From Enterovibrio sp. JCM 19048 (GTDB lineage Bacteria; Pseudomonadota; Gammaproteobacteria; Enterobacterales; Vibrionaceae): a DNA stretch of 64,000 bases. The DNA lies in NCBI GenBank assembly GCA_001310415.1, contig BAXE01000009.1, positions 1 through 64,000 on the forward strand, in the 5' to 3' direction. A model generated the notes under the pieces. That model saw nothing but the letters and a program-made list of their open reading frames with translations. It was not told the origin of the DNA and ran no database searches. The translations under genes were made by a program, and so were the position numbers. Of the stretch, positions 29,285 to 38,986 are shown piece by piece; within the stretch, counting starts at the first letter, position 1; every line of letters begins with the position of its first letter.

Positions 29285-29902
29285 TTAAACGATTTGGAAA
29301 TCGCTGTCAGAGAGGTCGGTTGCAGTAATGTTGTTCAGCGTAATGCTTGAACCGTCTGCCAGATCTATCACGGTATTGATACCTACCTGGGTCAGGCTCA
29401 GTGACGCAAAATCAGTATCACCGCTTGCACGGATCCAGATAAGGTCGGTGCCAATTTCAAAATCGACGATGCGGTCATTTCCAGTACCAGTGCCAAGAAT
29501 TTGGTCGAACAGGAAAACATCTGCGCCATCCCCGCCTACCAGAAAATCGTTGCCGGTGCCGCTGACCAGCCAGTCATTCCCGTCACCACCGTAAAGCACG
29601 TTGTTGCCTTCGGATGCATAAAGCAAATCATTGCCAATGCCGCCTAGCAAAATATCGTTGCCGGGACCACCAAACAGGATGTCATCACCGCTGCCGCCTC
29701 TGACAATATCGTCACCTTCGCCGCCACTGAGAAAATCGTTGCCAGCACCACCAATTAAGAGATCGTTGCCTTTACCGCCATAAATCACATCATCGCCACC
29801 AAAGCCGACAATCTCATCGTTGTCACCGAAACCATAAATAGTATCCGGTGCTTCTGTCCCATCCAGTACATCGGCTATTTTTGAGCCGTTTATATTCGCC
29901 AT
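29285..29902 (-). CDS. Small RTX calcium-binding protein B
   Basis: An intact 205-residue paralog of protein A. After MANINGSKIADVLDGTEAPD come about nine RTX nonapeptides (GGKGNDLLIGGAGNDFLSGG, GGSGDDILFGGPGND and others). The C-terminal secretion domain (FLVGGDGADVFLFDQILG, DRIVDFEIGTDLIWIRASGD) ends DSDFQIV, with the hydrophobic tail typical of type I substrates. It has no signal peptide, as expected for this route. An AGGAAAGAGGG site precedes the ATG. The two proteins share their architecture and near-identical C-terminal motifs, which points to a tandem duplication. The function is unknown; a structural role in the extracellular matrix is plausible from the neighbouring exopolysaccharide operon. 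Confidence 0.9.
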   Translation of the reverse strand: MANINGSKIADVLDGTEAPDTIYGFGDNDEIVGFGGDDVIYGGKGNDLLIGGAGNDFLSGGEGDDIVRGGSGDDILFGGPGNDILLGGIGNDLLYASEGNNVLYGGDGNDWLVSGTGNDFLVGGDGADVFLFDQILGTGTGNDRIVDFEIGTDLIWIRASGDTDFASLSLTQVGINTVIDLADGSSITLNNITATDLSDSDFQIV

Positions 29903-29971
29903 GTAGCTAACCCTCTTTCCTTTTCTTAGTGATTTCTTTGTCCAATTAACGTTGAGGGATGCGAAACATCA

Positions 29972-29988
29972 GCGGACCAAAAGTCCGC
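29972..29988. other. Hairpin in the spacer between the LuxR-type gene and RTX B
   Basis: The inverted repeat GCGGAC / GTCCGC with a 5-base loop lies in the 242-base spacer 29903-30144. A second, weaker fold is GACCC/GGGTC around 30052-30095, enclosing AATACT/AGTATT. These may mark the end of the regulator transcript or structured leader of RTX B. There is no T run. No gene is seen in the spacer. Confidence 0.4.
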
Positions 29989-30144
29989 CCCCGCATCATT
30001 GCGTCCTGCAGCGGGGAAAGGCGTGTGTATAAGAAGTATTAGAATTGACCTGACCCACGCTTCGCACTGAATACTCTGAAGTATTTGCGGGTCGAATGTT
30101 GTCTCATTAGTGACGAAATATATCAGCGGGTGCTAAAGCAGTGA

Positions 30145-30822
30145 CTAGCCTTGATAGTCCAGACCTATCACAGACAAGTTGTTCTTGGCCCAGAACACGG
30201 CTTGAACGCGGTTTTTGACATTAATCTTTTTGAAGATGTTGTATAGGTGAGATTTTACTGTGTGTTCTGACATAAAAAGGCTGTCAGCGATTTCGCTGTT
30301 GGAAGCGCCTGTGACCAGTTTTCGCAGGATCTGCTGTTCACGGTTAGTCAGGCAGATCTCGGAATAGTCGATCGTGTTGTTGTTGTTCTGCTGGTAGTAG
30401 TGGATCAACTCCGCCAGCTTCTGGCGTGGCAGCCAATATTCACCGGACAGCATTTTCTCAATACCGTGGCAAAGGTGTTCAAGATCGTCCTCTTTTTTGA
30501 ATACCCCTTTGATAAAGGGCCAGCTTGCCAGCTCTTTCGCTGATAAATCATGGGCATTGAACAGGGCAAACACATGCTGGTCGCTGAAGGGAGCCAGGCT
30601 CTGTTTTACAAAGCTGACATTGTCGCCTTCAAAGGCGCTCAAATCGATCAACACCAGACCCGATGCCGTAGCCAGCTTTTCATTGATCTGCTGCTTTTCC
30701 ACCAAAGAAACGGAGCTTTTAATTACCTGCTCCAGACACGAAATCAACGCGGTGATCGTCATGCTCGGCTCGGACACGAGGAGTATGGTGTAGTCATCTG
30801 AGGTGGTTTCGATGTTTTGCAT
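30145..30822 (-). CDS. LuxR/CsgD-family transcriptional regulator, QstR/VpsT-like
   Basis: An intact 225-residue DNA-binding regulator. The N-terminal receiver-like domain (about residues 10-130) includes ASGLVLIDLSAFEGD. The C-terminal LuxR helix-turn-helix reads LTNREQQILRKLVTGASNSEIADSLFMSEHTVKSHLYNIFKKINVKNR. Between them, at about residue 132, is WLPR. c-di-GMP-binding relatives such as VpsT carry W[F/L/M][T/S]R at this place, so the motif is close but has Pro in position 3. In V. cholerae the gene next to ssb in this orientation is qstR (VC0396, a competence and type VI regulator), as I recall. Synteny favours a QstR ortholog. The neighbouring matrix genes make a VpsT-like role an alternative. 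The ribosome-binding site is AGGGA. Confidence 0.8.
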   Translation of the reverse strand: MQNIETTSDDYTILLVSEPSMTITALISCLEQVIKSSVSLVEKQQINEKLATASGLVLIDLSAFEGDNVSFVKQSLAPFSDQHVFALFNAHDLSAKELASWPFIKGVFKKEDDLEHLCHGIEKMLSGEYWLPRQKLAELIHYYQQNNNNTIDYSEICLTNREQQILRKLVTGASNSEIADSLFMSEHTVKSHLYNIFKKINVKNRVQAVFWAKNNLSVIGLDYQG

Positions 30823-31186
30823 GTGTATCCCTAAATGCTCTGGTTTTGGCTGCTATCTTTGCATCTTGGTGCGACGTACGGTAAGCCACAATGGCAGCAT
30901 TCTAAAGCGCATTGAATTTCTTATTCGTATCATTTTTAGAACTGGCGCTTGAAGCGTTACAACTCAACACGTTGGCAAACTCATTGTTAGTCTAATACAA
31001 ATTATGTTGTGCCGCCGATTTCTGCGGGGGAGTTATCACCAATGTGATGCAGTTTTCAGCGCTGGGGCTTGCTGCAGCACAGTCTGATCTAAAGCCTGTG
31101 ACGAACTTTTTTGCTTCTGCTATTATCGCCGTTTAAATGTCATCCACGACTTTGATGACGCAATGTAAAAGGTTTGGGAGCAAAAT
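30823..31186. other. Divergent intergenic region between the LuxR-type gene and ssb
   Basis: A 364-base spacer holding two divergent promoters and no supportable gene. The ssb promoter is listed separately. For the regulator, a weak candidate on the minus strand is TTGTAA (plus-strand 30957-30962), an 18-base spacer and TAAAAA (30933-30938). I found no LexA box in this spacer, unlike upstream of uvrA. A CRP-like half site, TGTGA, occurs near 31043 without a good second half. Confidence 0.5.
31098..31126 (+). promoter_or_regulatory. Candidate sigma-70 promoter of ssb
   Basis: GTGACG (four of six -35 bases) is separated by 17 bases from TATTAT (five of six -10 bases). The predicted start lies about 55 bases before the ssb ATG. 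Confidence 0.55.
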
Positions 31187-31714
31187 ATGGCCAGCCGTGG
31201 AGTAAACAAAGTTATCTTGATTGGCAACTTGGGCAACGATCCTGAAGTTCGCTACCTGCCAAATGGCGGTGCGGTTGCCAATCTGACCGTTGCGACCTCA
31301 GAAACGTGGCGCGACAAGAACACCGGCGAAAACAAAGAAATGACGGAATGGCACCGCGTGGTGATGTACCGTCGTCTGGCTGAAATCGCAGGTGAATACC
31401 TGAAGAAAGGTTCAAAAGTGTACCTGGAAGGCCGTCTGCAAACCCGCAAATGGCAGGGTCAGGATGGTCAGGATCGCTACACTACCGAAATCATTGCTAA
31501 TGAAATGCAAATGCTGGACGGTCGTGCGAGTGGTGGTATGGGCCAAGGCCAGCCAATGCAGCAAAACCCACAGCAAGGTGGTTGGGGTCAGCCGCAACAG
31601 CCTTCTTACCAGCCGCAGCAACAGCAACCTGCGCACCATCAGGCTCCGCCACAGCAGCAGGCACCTCAGCAGTACAACGATCTGCCAGACTTCGACGACG
31701 ACATTCCGTTTTAA
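31187..31714 (+). CDS. ssb: Single-stranded DNA-binding protein (SSB)
   Basis: Coats single-stranded DNA during replication, recombination and repair and recruits partner proteins through its tail. The 175-residue ORF is intact. The N-terminal OB fold (residues 1-110) starts [20 protein letters not shown] and contains [33 protein letters not shown] and [10 protein letters not shown] Gln- and Pro-rich linker (about residues 115-160) leads to the acidic tip [10 protein letters not shown], the canonical partner-binding motif. A GGGAG site precedes the ATG. It is followed by a bidirectional terminator. Confidence 0.97.
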   Translation: MASRGVNKVILIGNLGNDPEVRYLPNGGAVANLTVATSETWRDKNTGENKEMTEWHRVVMYRRLAEIAGEYLKKGSKVYLEGRLQTRKWQGQDGQDRYTTEIIANEMQMLDGRASGGMGQGQPMQQNPQQGGWGQPQQPSYQPQQQQPAHHQAPPQQQAPQQYNDLPDFDDDIPF

Positions 31715-31733
31715 GAAGTACGCTGACAGACAA

Positions 31734-31764
31734 AAAACCCCGCTTATGCGGGGTTTTGTTTTTT
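31734..31764. terminator. Bidirectional terminator between ssb and the LysR gene
   Basis: The stem AACCCCGC / GCGGGGTT with a TTAT loop is flanked by T runs on both strands (TTTTGTTTTTT on the plus strand, TTTTTT on the minus). It serves the convergent ssb and LysR-family genes. Confidence 0.92.
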
Positions 31765-32642
31765 CTAGCGTCCGACTTTCTGTTTGAGAAAGTCGATGAA
31801 AAGGCGGGTTTTTGTGTGGTGATAATCCAGCTTGGGATAATAAGCATAAGCCGCGCTGGTTGGCTGGCGCACTTCAGGCAACACAGGGACCAACAGTCCC
31901 TGATCCAACTCCTTCCTTACCGTCACATCCCCGACCAGAATGATGCCCAGTCCGGCAACGGCGGCGTTCACCAAGGCTTCAGGGTTTGGCGAAACAAAAT
32001 TTCCGCTCAGGCGAAGACGGCGGCCGTGCTCAAATTCATGTTCCTGCGGCAGGCTGGTCGAGCCAAACAGCAGGCAGTTGTGATGAAGCAGCTGTTCAGG
32101 CTCCACAATCGGTGGATGCTGCGCCAGATAAGCCGGAGAGGCAAAAAAGCGCGGCTGGAAATCAAACAGTTTGGTGGCGATAAAGCTCGCTGAATTGAAA
32201 TCCGCCAGTTCGCGGGTGATCACCACATCCAGATGGGGGTCGGGCAACTGGCCCGGTGCCAACGTATGCAGCTCGACCTGGATGTTCGGGTATGTCGAGA
32301 GAAACTCGCCGATATTGCTGACCAGAAGTCGCTGCCGGTGGCGAGAGGGGCGCCAATACGCAACACGCCACTGACCTCGCCATAGGTGGACGTGGTTTCT
32401 GAAACCAGTTGGGTCCAGTCGTCCAACAACAGCTTTCCGCGCTGGTAAAAAAGGCGGCCGGCATCTGTCATGGTCAGGGTGCGGGTCGTGCGTTTTAACA
32501 GCTGCACACCCAGTTGGTTTTCCAGCCACGCCAAACGCTTGGATAACGCAGAACTGGAGGTGTTGAGCTTGGTCGCAGCCTGGGCCAGTGAGCCCATATC
32601 GACGACCGTGACATAACTTTTCGCGCAGGTTATCCAATCCAT
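31765..32642 (-). CDS. LysR-family transcriptional regulator
   Basis: A regulator of about 293 residues. The N-terminal winged helix-turn-helix reads VVDMGSLAQAATKLNTSSSALSKRLAWLENQLGVQLLKRTTRTLTMTDAG. The substrate-binding domain follows (VSGVLRIGAPLATG, IQVELHTLAPGQLPDPHLDVVITRE, GLGIILVGDVTVRKEL). One frameshift near 32325 divides the two halves. The effector and targets are unknown. It is convergent with ssb and divergent from mshH, so it may regulate itself or the MSHA locus, but nothing in the sequence shows this. It may simply be an accessory regulator inserted between ssb and mshH. Confidence 0.87.
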
Positions 32643-32836
32643 TTATTGATGCTTTCCAATGTTTATCAACTGAGTATCGACTTTGCGTTCACTTTCCACC
32701 ATGGAGCAACGATAATAACCAATTAACCCATGGAATAAAGCGGTTTGCCGTTTTGCTTGGTGTATCACCCGGTTTTTTAGCGTGCAGGGCAAAATAAAAC
32801 TCTGCCATTGGATATCGAATGAGAAAAGTTGCAGGG

Positions 32837-34812
32837 ATGAAGCTGACCAATCGTCTGGTCGCTTTCGTAACGTTAATTGTTGTTTGTGCCATGTTCGTGC
32901 TGTTTATAGGCGGAGCGGTCAGTTTCCGTAAACTTGGCACGGATTTCCTTTCTCACTATCTGGGTAAGGTAGTGACAGAGATTGACAGTTCGATGGCAAA
33001 CCCCGTCTCCAATGAAAATATCGGCCTTTGGCTACCCCAATTGCTCAAAGCCAGTGACATCGTCGAACTGGAGATCTCCAGCAAAACCGGCCTGTTGTAC
33101 CGCTATGAACAAATCAATACCGTGGCACGCCCGCTTGATTTGATAGAAAACCATTATGCGCTGCCCAGCAATCCCGGCTTTTTTATCACCATTAAATCTG
33201 TCCCGCCGTATGCGAACTTTGCCTACTCGATTGGCGCTTTGTCATCGTTATCCTTAGCCGTTTTAGTCATTGTCCTTGCGCTTTCGTGGGGCATTAAATG
33301 GTTGCGCACCCAGCTTTTTGGGGCGGAACTTCTTGAGCACCGGGGACGGCTTATCCTGGCGGGACGTTCAGAAGACGTCAAAACCGGTGATGACAGGGAA
33401 TGGCCGTCAACAGCGAGCATTGCCCTTGACCAGATGATCGCCGAGCTTCGTGATGCCCGGCAAGAGCGCAGCCGGTTTGACACCTTTATCCGCACCAATA
33501 CCTTCCTCGATAAACTGACCGGTGCGGCGAACCGCGTGATGTTTGATAACCGCCTGCAAACCTTGTTGCAGGACAAAGGTGCACAGGGCGCGGTACTGAT
33601 GCTCAGTATCGGTGACTGGGACTCTATGGTGCAGGAAAATGGTAAGGCTGCGGCGGATGATTGGGTCAAAGAAGTCGGCAATGTGTTGTCGAACGCTATC
33701 CAGCGTTTTCCTGATGCCGTGCTGGCGCGTTACTTTGATACCGAATTTGCGATATTGCTGACTCACCAGTCCGGCAAAGATGCGCGTTTGTTTGCTACCC
33801 AGCTGATGAAATCTCTCACCAGACTGACGCCGCCATCGGCGCTGGAAGAGGAAAACTGGGCTCACCTCGGAATGACATTTTTCACCACCGGAGAACGCCG
33901 TGGACGCTTGATGGAAGAGGCTGAAATGGCCAAGCGCAGCGCCATCCTGCAAGCGTGTAACAGCTGGTTTGCGTTCAAAAAAGAGGTAACCGGTGATGAG
34001 TCCCGCGGGAGTGTGCGTTGGCGTACCCTGTTATCCAGAGTGTTTGAAAATGGCGGGCCGGATTTGTACCGCCAGACAGTGCAGGATACCCAAGGCAATG
34101 AACTGCACGTTGAATTACTCGCCCGCATCAAAGACGAAAATGGCCTGATCATCAAAGCTCCCGTTTCCTCAATGGGGTTGAGCTGGTGGGGATGAACAAT
34201 ACCCTGGATCGCTCTGTGGTCAGCAAAGCGCTGCACCAGTTACGCACCGGTGATGGGCGCGAGGTGTTGTCCGTTAATGTCTGTGCCGATTCGTTGCGCC
34301 AGCGCGCCTTTATGCTCTGGTTGCGTGACGCCCTGCTGCAAACCCCGCGCAGTGTGCTTAACCGGCTGCAGTTTGAAGTCTCGGAAGGTCCCTTGGTTAA
34401 ACATTTCGATTCCGTCAGGCCGACACTCAGGATGGTGCGGGCGCTGGGCTGTCCGGTTGTGGTCGATCAAGCGGGGCGCTCTGTGGTAAGTACCCACTAC
34501 ATTAAGGAAATCCAGCCTAAGTACATCAAGCTGCACCGCAGCCTGGTGAGGGATATTCACCAGCGGCCTGAAAACCAGCTTTATGTGCGCAGCATGCTCG
34601 GTGCCTGTGACCCGACACCGACACAGGTGCTGGCGGTTGGGGTTGAATCGCAAGCCGAATGGAAAGTGTTGTTGCAACTGGGCGTCCAGGGCGGACAGGG
34701 GCGTTTGTTGGGGGCGGAATTATCCTCCAGCCCAGCCACGTTAAAACGCAGCGCTGGCGAAAGAAATAGTGCAAAAACTGTAACGATTACAAAACACTCA
34801 ATGGCGTCATAA
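32837..34812 (+). CDS. mshH: MSHA locus protein MshH (CsrD homolog, degenerate GGDEF-EAL)
   Basis: A membrane protein of about 658 residues related to E. coli CsrD, which promotes RNase E-dependent decay of the small RNAs CsrB and CsrC. It has an N-terminal transmembrane helix (LVAFVTLIVVCAMFVLFIGG), a periplasmic region, and a second helix (ALSSLSLAVLVIVLALSWGI). A GGDEF-like domain (DKLTGAANRVMFDNRLQTLL) has YFDTEF instead of the GGDEF signature. A degenerate EAL-like domain follows. It should therefore be catalytically inactive. One frameshift near 34165 (ATCATCAAAGCTCC) is bridged by a frame continuing as RFLNGVELVGMNNTLD. The start MKLTNRLVAFVTL aligns with CsrD; an in-frame ATG at 32819 is an alternative. 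It heads the MSHA locus. Confidence 0.88.
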
Positions 34813-34909
34813 AACTGTCGTAGATAACTTATTTTTTGGCGGAAATATTGATAGAATACTGTGCACTTTAAACACAATATTCACTTTTCTGGGCATTATT
34901 AAGTCGTTA

Positions 34910-36362
34910 ATGGCAGTCTCAACCTTTCTGGCGCGTTTTACCCCCGTTCGACAACGAGATGTTGTCAGCTTTGTCGTATCTACAAATCAGGTGGTTTTCG
35001 CGTACCGGGACGAGCAGGGGCATGCTCAGATAGATACCCTGCCGGTCACCCAATCCGACCCATGGACAGCGGCACTGCAGCTGCTCGAGCGCCATGGCAT
35101 CACCAAAACTGATGTGCAGTTGGTGCTGGGGCATGGCCTCTATCAGTCCCTGTTGATTGACGAGCCGGGGCTGTCTGATGAAGACAAACGCGCCGCACTG
35201 CCGTTCAAGCTCAAAGATTTCATTGCCGATACGCCTTCGGACGTGGTTGCCGACGGCTTCAGTTTGCCCATCGCCAACCGTTTCCAGGCGTTTGTCTGCC
35301 ATAAGTTGCCGCTGATCCAATTCAGCCAGGCACTGGAAAAATGCCAGTGCCGCCTGATCTTGGTGTCGCTGGAAGATGTGGTGTTGCGTCACTGGACGCA
35401 GCTGGACAAAACCGAAATGGTGCTCAGCCGTGATTGCCATGGCTGATCCAGCTGGCGGTTTTCCATCAGGGAAAACTCTGCTTCCAACGCCAGATCCGCG
35501 GTTTGATGCTCGACAGCATGCAAATGTTGCCGCTGGTGGTGGACGATTTGGCGCTGGAAATCCAGCGCTCGCTGGATTACCTGCGCTCCCAGCTAAAAGC
35601 CGCACAGGTGAGTGCACTGGTGGTCAGTGTTGAAGGCATTGATGACACCGAACTGGCATTCCAGTTGTCGAGCCGCCTGTCTGTCACCGTGCGTCCACAG
35701 CAAATGTTCAGTCAGGGTAATCACTACGAACATATTGCCAAGACCGCGTTGGAGCGGGATATCTCTCCGGATATCAACCTGTTCCACGATGATTTGGCGC
35801 CGAAAGCGCCACTGCTGACCTTTGACAAAATGCTGCTGGTGTGGGGATTGACCGCACTCCTGCTGGTGTTAGTGGCTGCTTACCAACAATGGCAGCAAAC
35901 CCAATCTGAGCAGTTGTTGAAGATAGCCAACAGCGAGCTTCAGGCGGCGCAGCGACTGTCTGATGAACTCAATGCGCAATTGAAACTCCACCTTCCGTCG
36001 CCGTCACTGGCAAATGACATCCGTGATGCGGAAGCCGCGCTGGTGTCCAAACGGCAGGCGCTGAATGCAGTAAGGCAACACGATGCGTCGCTGCAAAAAG
36101 GTTATGCCGATACGTTCCGCGCGCTGGCTGCGTTGTCGCGCCGGATGTGTCGGTGTCTGAAATCGCTGTCAGCCAGCAAGCCATGGACATCAAAGGTCTC
36201 GCATCGACGCCGTCCTCCGTGCCTGCGTGGCTACAGACATTTTCAACCCATCCTCCGTTGGCAAAACGCACGTTCGAAGAAATGGCGTTGACCCGTGACG
36301 AGAAAAACCGCCTGCAATTTTCGCTGGTTTCCCGTCGCGAGAAAGAGGAGGTGGCGCAATGA
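34910..36362 (+). CDS. mshI: MSHA biogenesis protein MshI (PilM/PilN-like)
   Basis: An alignment-subcomplex component of the MSHA pilus machine, about 484 residues. The N-terminal half (GHGLYQSLLIDEPGLSDEDKR, FKLKDFIADTPSDVVADGF) resembles the actin-like PilM fold. A transmembrane helix (MLLVWGLTALLLVLVAAYQQ, about residue 305) leads into a coiled coil, as in PilN, so cytosolic and membrane parts are fused. Two frameshifts are present. One near 35440 (GATTGCCATGGC) continues into LIQLAVFHQGKL; the other near 36140 (GCGCCGGATG) continues into VSVSEIAVSQQAMD. The corrected stop at 36360-36362 overlaps the mshJ ATG by 4 bases. Confidence 0.88.
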
Positions 36363-37015
36363 ACGCACTGATTGAGCGCGCCCGTCAGGGTTTTGAGGGC
36401 TTCAGTTCCCGCGAACAGTGGATGGTCGCTCTCACTGGCTGGTTTGCGATTGTGGCGCTGGTGGTGTTTCTGTTTCTTGAACCGATGGCGAAGAGCCTGT
36501 CCGGCCTGAACCGCCAGATCGCACAAAGCGAGGCTAACACCCAGGACGTCTTGACCCTGAACCAGCTCAAGCAGGCAAAACTGCGTGTATCGCCGGATAA
36601 AGAGCAAAACCAGAAGCTGGTATCGCTGAAGCATGAACTGTCTGAGCTGGACAGCCAGATGGCGTCCAAAGTGGCGGGTCTGGTAACAGCACCTGAAATG
36701 TCAGCATTGCTGGAAAGCGTGTTGAAGCAATCTGATCGCCTGACCCTGTTATCGATGCGATCACTGCCGCCACAAAAGCTGACCAACGACGATGAGTCCA
36801 GCTATTACATCCATCCGGTCGAAATTACCCTCAAAGGGCGTTATTTCGACATCGTGAATTATCTGTCGGCCGTTGAAGCGCTGCCGGTGAAATACTACTG
36901 GCGCAACGTGAACTACCGTGTGACGGAATATCCGTGGGCGGAAGTGACGCTGCAGGTCTATACCCTGGGCGAAAGCGCGCAGTTTATCGGGGGCAAACAT
37001 GCATTCGCCCATTAA
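36359..37015 (+). CDS. mshJ: MSHA biogenesis protein MshJ (PilO-like)
   Basis: An inner-membrane protein of 218 residues with one transmembrane helix near the N-terminus (WMVALTGWFAIVALVVFLFLEP), a coiled coil (about residues 50-110), and a periplasmic ferredoxin-like C-terminal domain. This is the PilO/GspM arrangement, which pairs with MshI to link the ATPase platform to the secretin. The ORF is intact. It overlaps mshI (ATGA) and mshK (17 bases). Confidence 0.88.
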   Translation: MNALIERARQGFEGFSSREQWMVALTGWFAIVALVVFLFLEPMAKSLSGLNRQIAQSEANTQDVLTLNQLKQAKLRVSPDKEQNQKLVSLKHELSELDSQMASKVAGLVTAPEMSALLESVLKQSDRLTLLSMRSLPPQKLTNDDESSYYIHPVEITLKGRYFDIVNYLSAVEALPVKYYWRNVNYRVTEYPWAEVTLQVYTLGESAQFIGGKHAFAH

Positions 37016-37336
37016 CCGCCTGCTGCGCAGCGCAGTCGTTATCAGTGCACTGATGGTCTCTGTGGGGGCATTCGCAAACAGTGATCCGACCGCGCCGCTG
37101 GGCTTTACCCCGCAACGCCAAGTGTCACTAAAAAAGCGCCACGCCTGCCAAGGCTTCAGGCCATTTTGTGTGACGGCCAGTCACAATGCGCAGCCATTTT
37201 AAATGGCCTATCGCGCAAACAAGGACAGCATATTAACGGCTTTGTTGTCAGCAAAATTGACGACAGCCACGTGGAGCTTCAGCGCGATGGAAAGCGCTGG
37301 ACCCTGACCGTATTCAACTCGCAGCTAGTACAGTGA
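36999..37336 (+). CDS. mshK: MSHA biogenesis protein MshK
   Basis: A small exported protein of about 112 residues, placed like the PilP-type pilotin or linker of type IV pili. The N-terminal signal segment LLRSAVVISALMVSVGAFA precedes NSDPTAPLGF, a proline-containing motif common to PilP/GspC-like proteins. The second half reads LNGLSRKQGQHINGFVVSKI and VELQRDGKRWTLTVFNSQLVQ. One or more frameshifts near 37130-37175 separate the halves, and the stop is at 37334-37336. mshL starts 9 bases later. Confidence 0.8.
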
Positions 37337-37344
37337 GGCGTGCA

Positions 37345-38962
37345 GTGAAAACCCAATCTTTGATCGGAAAAGGGCTGATTGTCGGCGCAGCGACCTGTTG
37401 CTGGCTGCATGCCAGAGCGTAGGTCACCAAAAACCTACTGAAGTGCAGGAAGCACTGAATGAAGCCTACACCAAAGTGCGTCACAGCCACTGACTGAGTT
37501 GCCGGATGCGGTCACCCAGGATTTGATGGGCGATTATTCAGAGCCTGTGGGCAGCACGTCTTTGACTGAAAAGCGCCTGCGCATCAATGCCAACAATGTG
37601 GATGCCAAAACCTTCTTTGGCAGTCTGGTACAGGGCACGCCGTTCAATCTGGTGTTGCACCCGAATGTCAGTGGCAAGGTGACGGTTTCGCTGAGAGATG
37701 TCACGGTGCCGGAAGCGCTGGACGTGGTTTCTGATATCTACGGCTACAATATTGAGCGCCAGGGCAACCTGATCCAGGTTTTCCCGGCTGAACTGCGCAC
37801 CGAAACCTTCCCGGTTGATTACCTGCAGCTGCAACGCTCCGGTGTGTCGCTGACTTCGATCAGCACGGGTGCAATGTCAGAGCAGTCCACCACCAGTAAT
37901 GGCGATACGGACACCACAGACCGAGCCAGTGTGTCGACCGGTGGTACCGTGATTGAAACCCGCTCAGAAAGCAGTTTCTGGGTGCAGCTAGAGCGTGCCG
38001 TCGCGGCCATGATTGGTAGCGGCGATGGTCGCAGTATTGTGGTATCTCCGCAGGCGAGCCTGATCACGGTGAAGGCATATCCGAACGAGCTTCGCGAAGT
38101 GAAGCGCTTCCTTGAAGCGTCGCAAAAGCGCCTGAAGCGCCAGGTGATCCTAGAAGCTAAAATCCTGGAAGTGACCCTGAGCGATGGCTACCAGCAGGGC
38201 ATCCACTGGAACAATATCGTCAACAACGTGGGCAACCGCGCCGTGTCAGTTTCCCGTCCGGAAACTGCGCTGGTAGGCAATGCTATTTCCAACGTGATTG
38301 GTGGCCAGACCAACCTGACTATCACCGACGGCCACTTTGACGCTGTACTTCAGTTCCTGGATACCCAGGGCGACGTGAATGTGCTCTCGAGCCCACGCGT
38401 GACGGCTGCCAACAACCAGAAAGCGGTGATCAAAGTTGGTGGCGATGAGTACTTTGTCACCGACATTTCTTCCAGCGACACCTCGGGCGACAACTCAGAT
38501 TCAGGCCCGAATATCGAGCTGACGCCTTTCTTCTCAGGCATTTCACTGGACGTGACACCGCAGATTGATGACGACAACGGCGTCTTGCTGCACGTGCACC
38601 CGGCGGTTATCGATGTGGTGACCGAAGAGAAAACCATCAAGCTGGGCTCAACCTCCCAACCGTATGTGTTGCCGTTGGCCAAAACCTCGATCCGCGAATC
38701 GGATTCCATCATCCACGCCCGCTCCGGCGATGTGGTGGTGATTGGTGGCCTGATGAAATCAAGCTACGACGAGATGGTATCCAAGGTGCCGCTGCTGGGC
38801 GATATCCCTGGGCTTGGCCACCTGTTCCGCAACGTGAACCGCTTGAAACAGAAAACCGAGCTGGTGATCTTGCTGAAACCTTCTGTGGTGGGTGAGCAAA
38901 CCTGGCAGGAAGAGATCAACCGTTCACGCCAACTGCTGAACGACTGGTTCCCGGAAAGCTAA
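37345..38962 (+). CDS. mshL: MSHA secretin MshL
   Basis: The outer-membrane secretin ring through which the pilus exits, about 540 residues. A GTG start after GAGG opens a lipoprotein signal peptide ending LLAACQS, so Cys would be lipidated. The secretin-TonB-type N-domain (LRINANNVDAKTFFGSLVQG) is followed by an N1 domain with KAYPNELREVKRFLEASQKR. The C-terminal secretin domain has VLSSPRVTAANNQKAVIKVG, IDVVTEEKTIKLG, and VVVIGGLMKSSYDEMVSKVPLLGDIPGLGHLF. Two single-base losses (ACCTG near 37412, CACAGCCACTG near 37490) break the first 50 codons. Both are repaired by one C. The rest (487 codons) is open. Confidence 0.94.
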
Positions 38963-38986
38963 TCACACCGGAACTGTTGACCATCC

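Noticed and set aside
28389..29902. RTX repeat blocks considered as a CRISPR or DNA tandem-repeat array
   Set aside because: The periodicity is 27 bases with degenerate codons and encodes GGxGxDxux nonapeptides; there are no identical repeats with unique spacers.
30040..30100. Structured stretch downstream of the LuxR-type gene that resembles the start of a Qrr small RNA (GACCC stem)
   Set aside because: The conserved Qrr core, the T run at the end and a sigma-54 promoter are all absent.
31038..31060. Possible CRP site (TGTGATGCAGTTTTCAG) between the LuxR-type gene and ssb
   Set aside because: Only the left half-site TGTGA matches; the right half differs at several positions, so it is not better than chance in a 364-base spacer.
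34170..34200. Possible split of mshH into two separate genes
   Set aside because: The two frames join exactly into one CsrD-like protein by a one-base shift, in keeping with the run-deletion pattern seen throughout the window.
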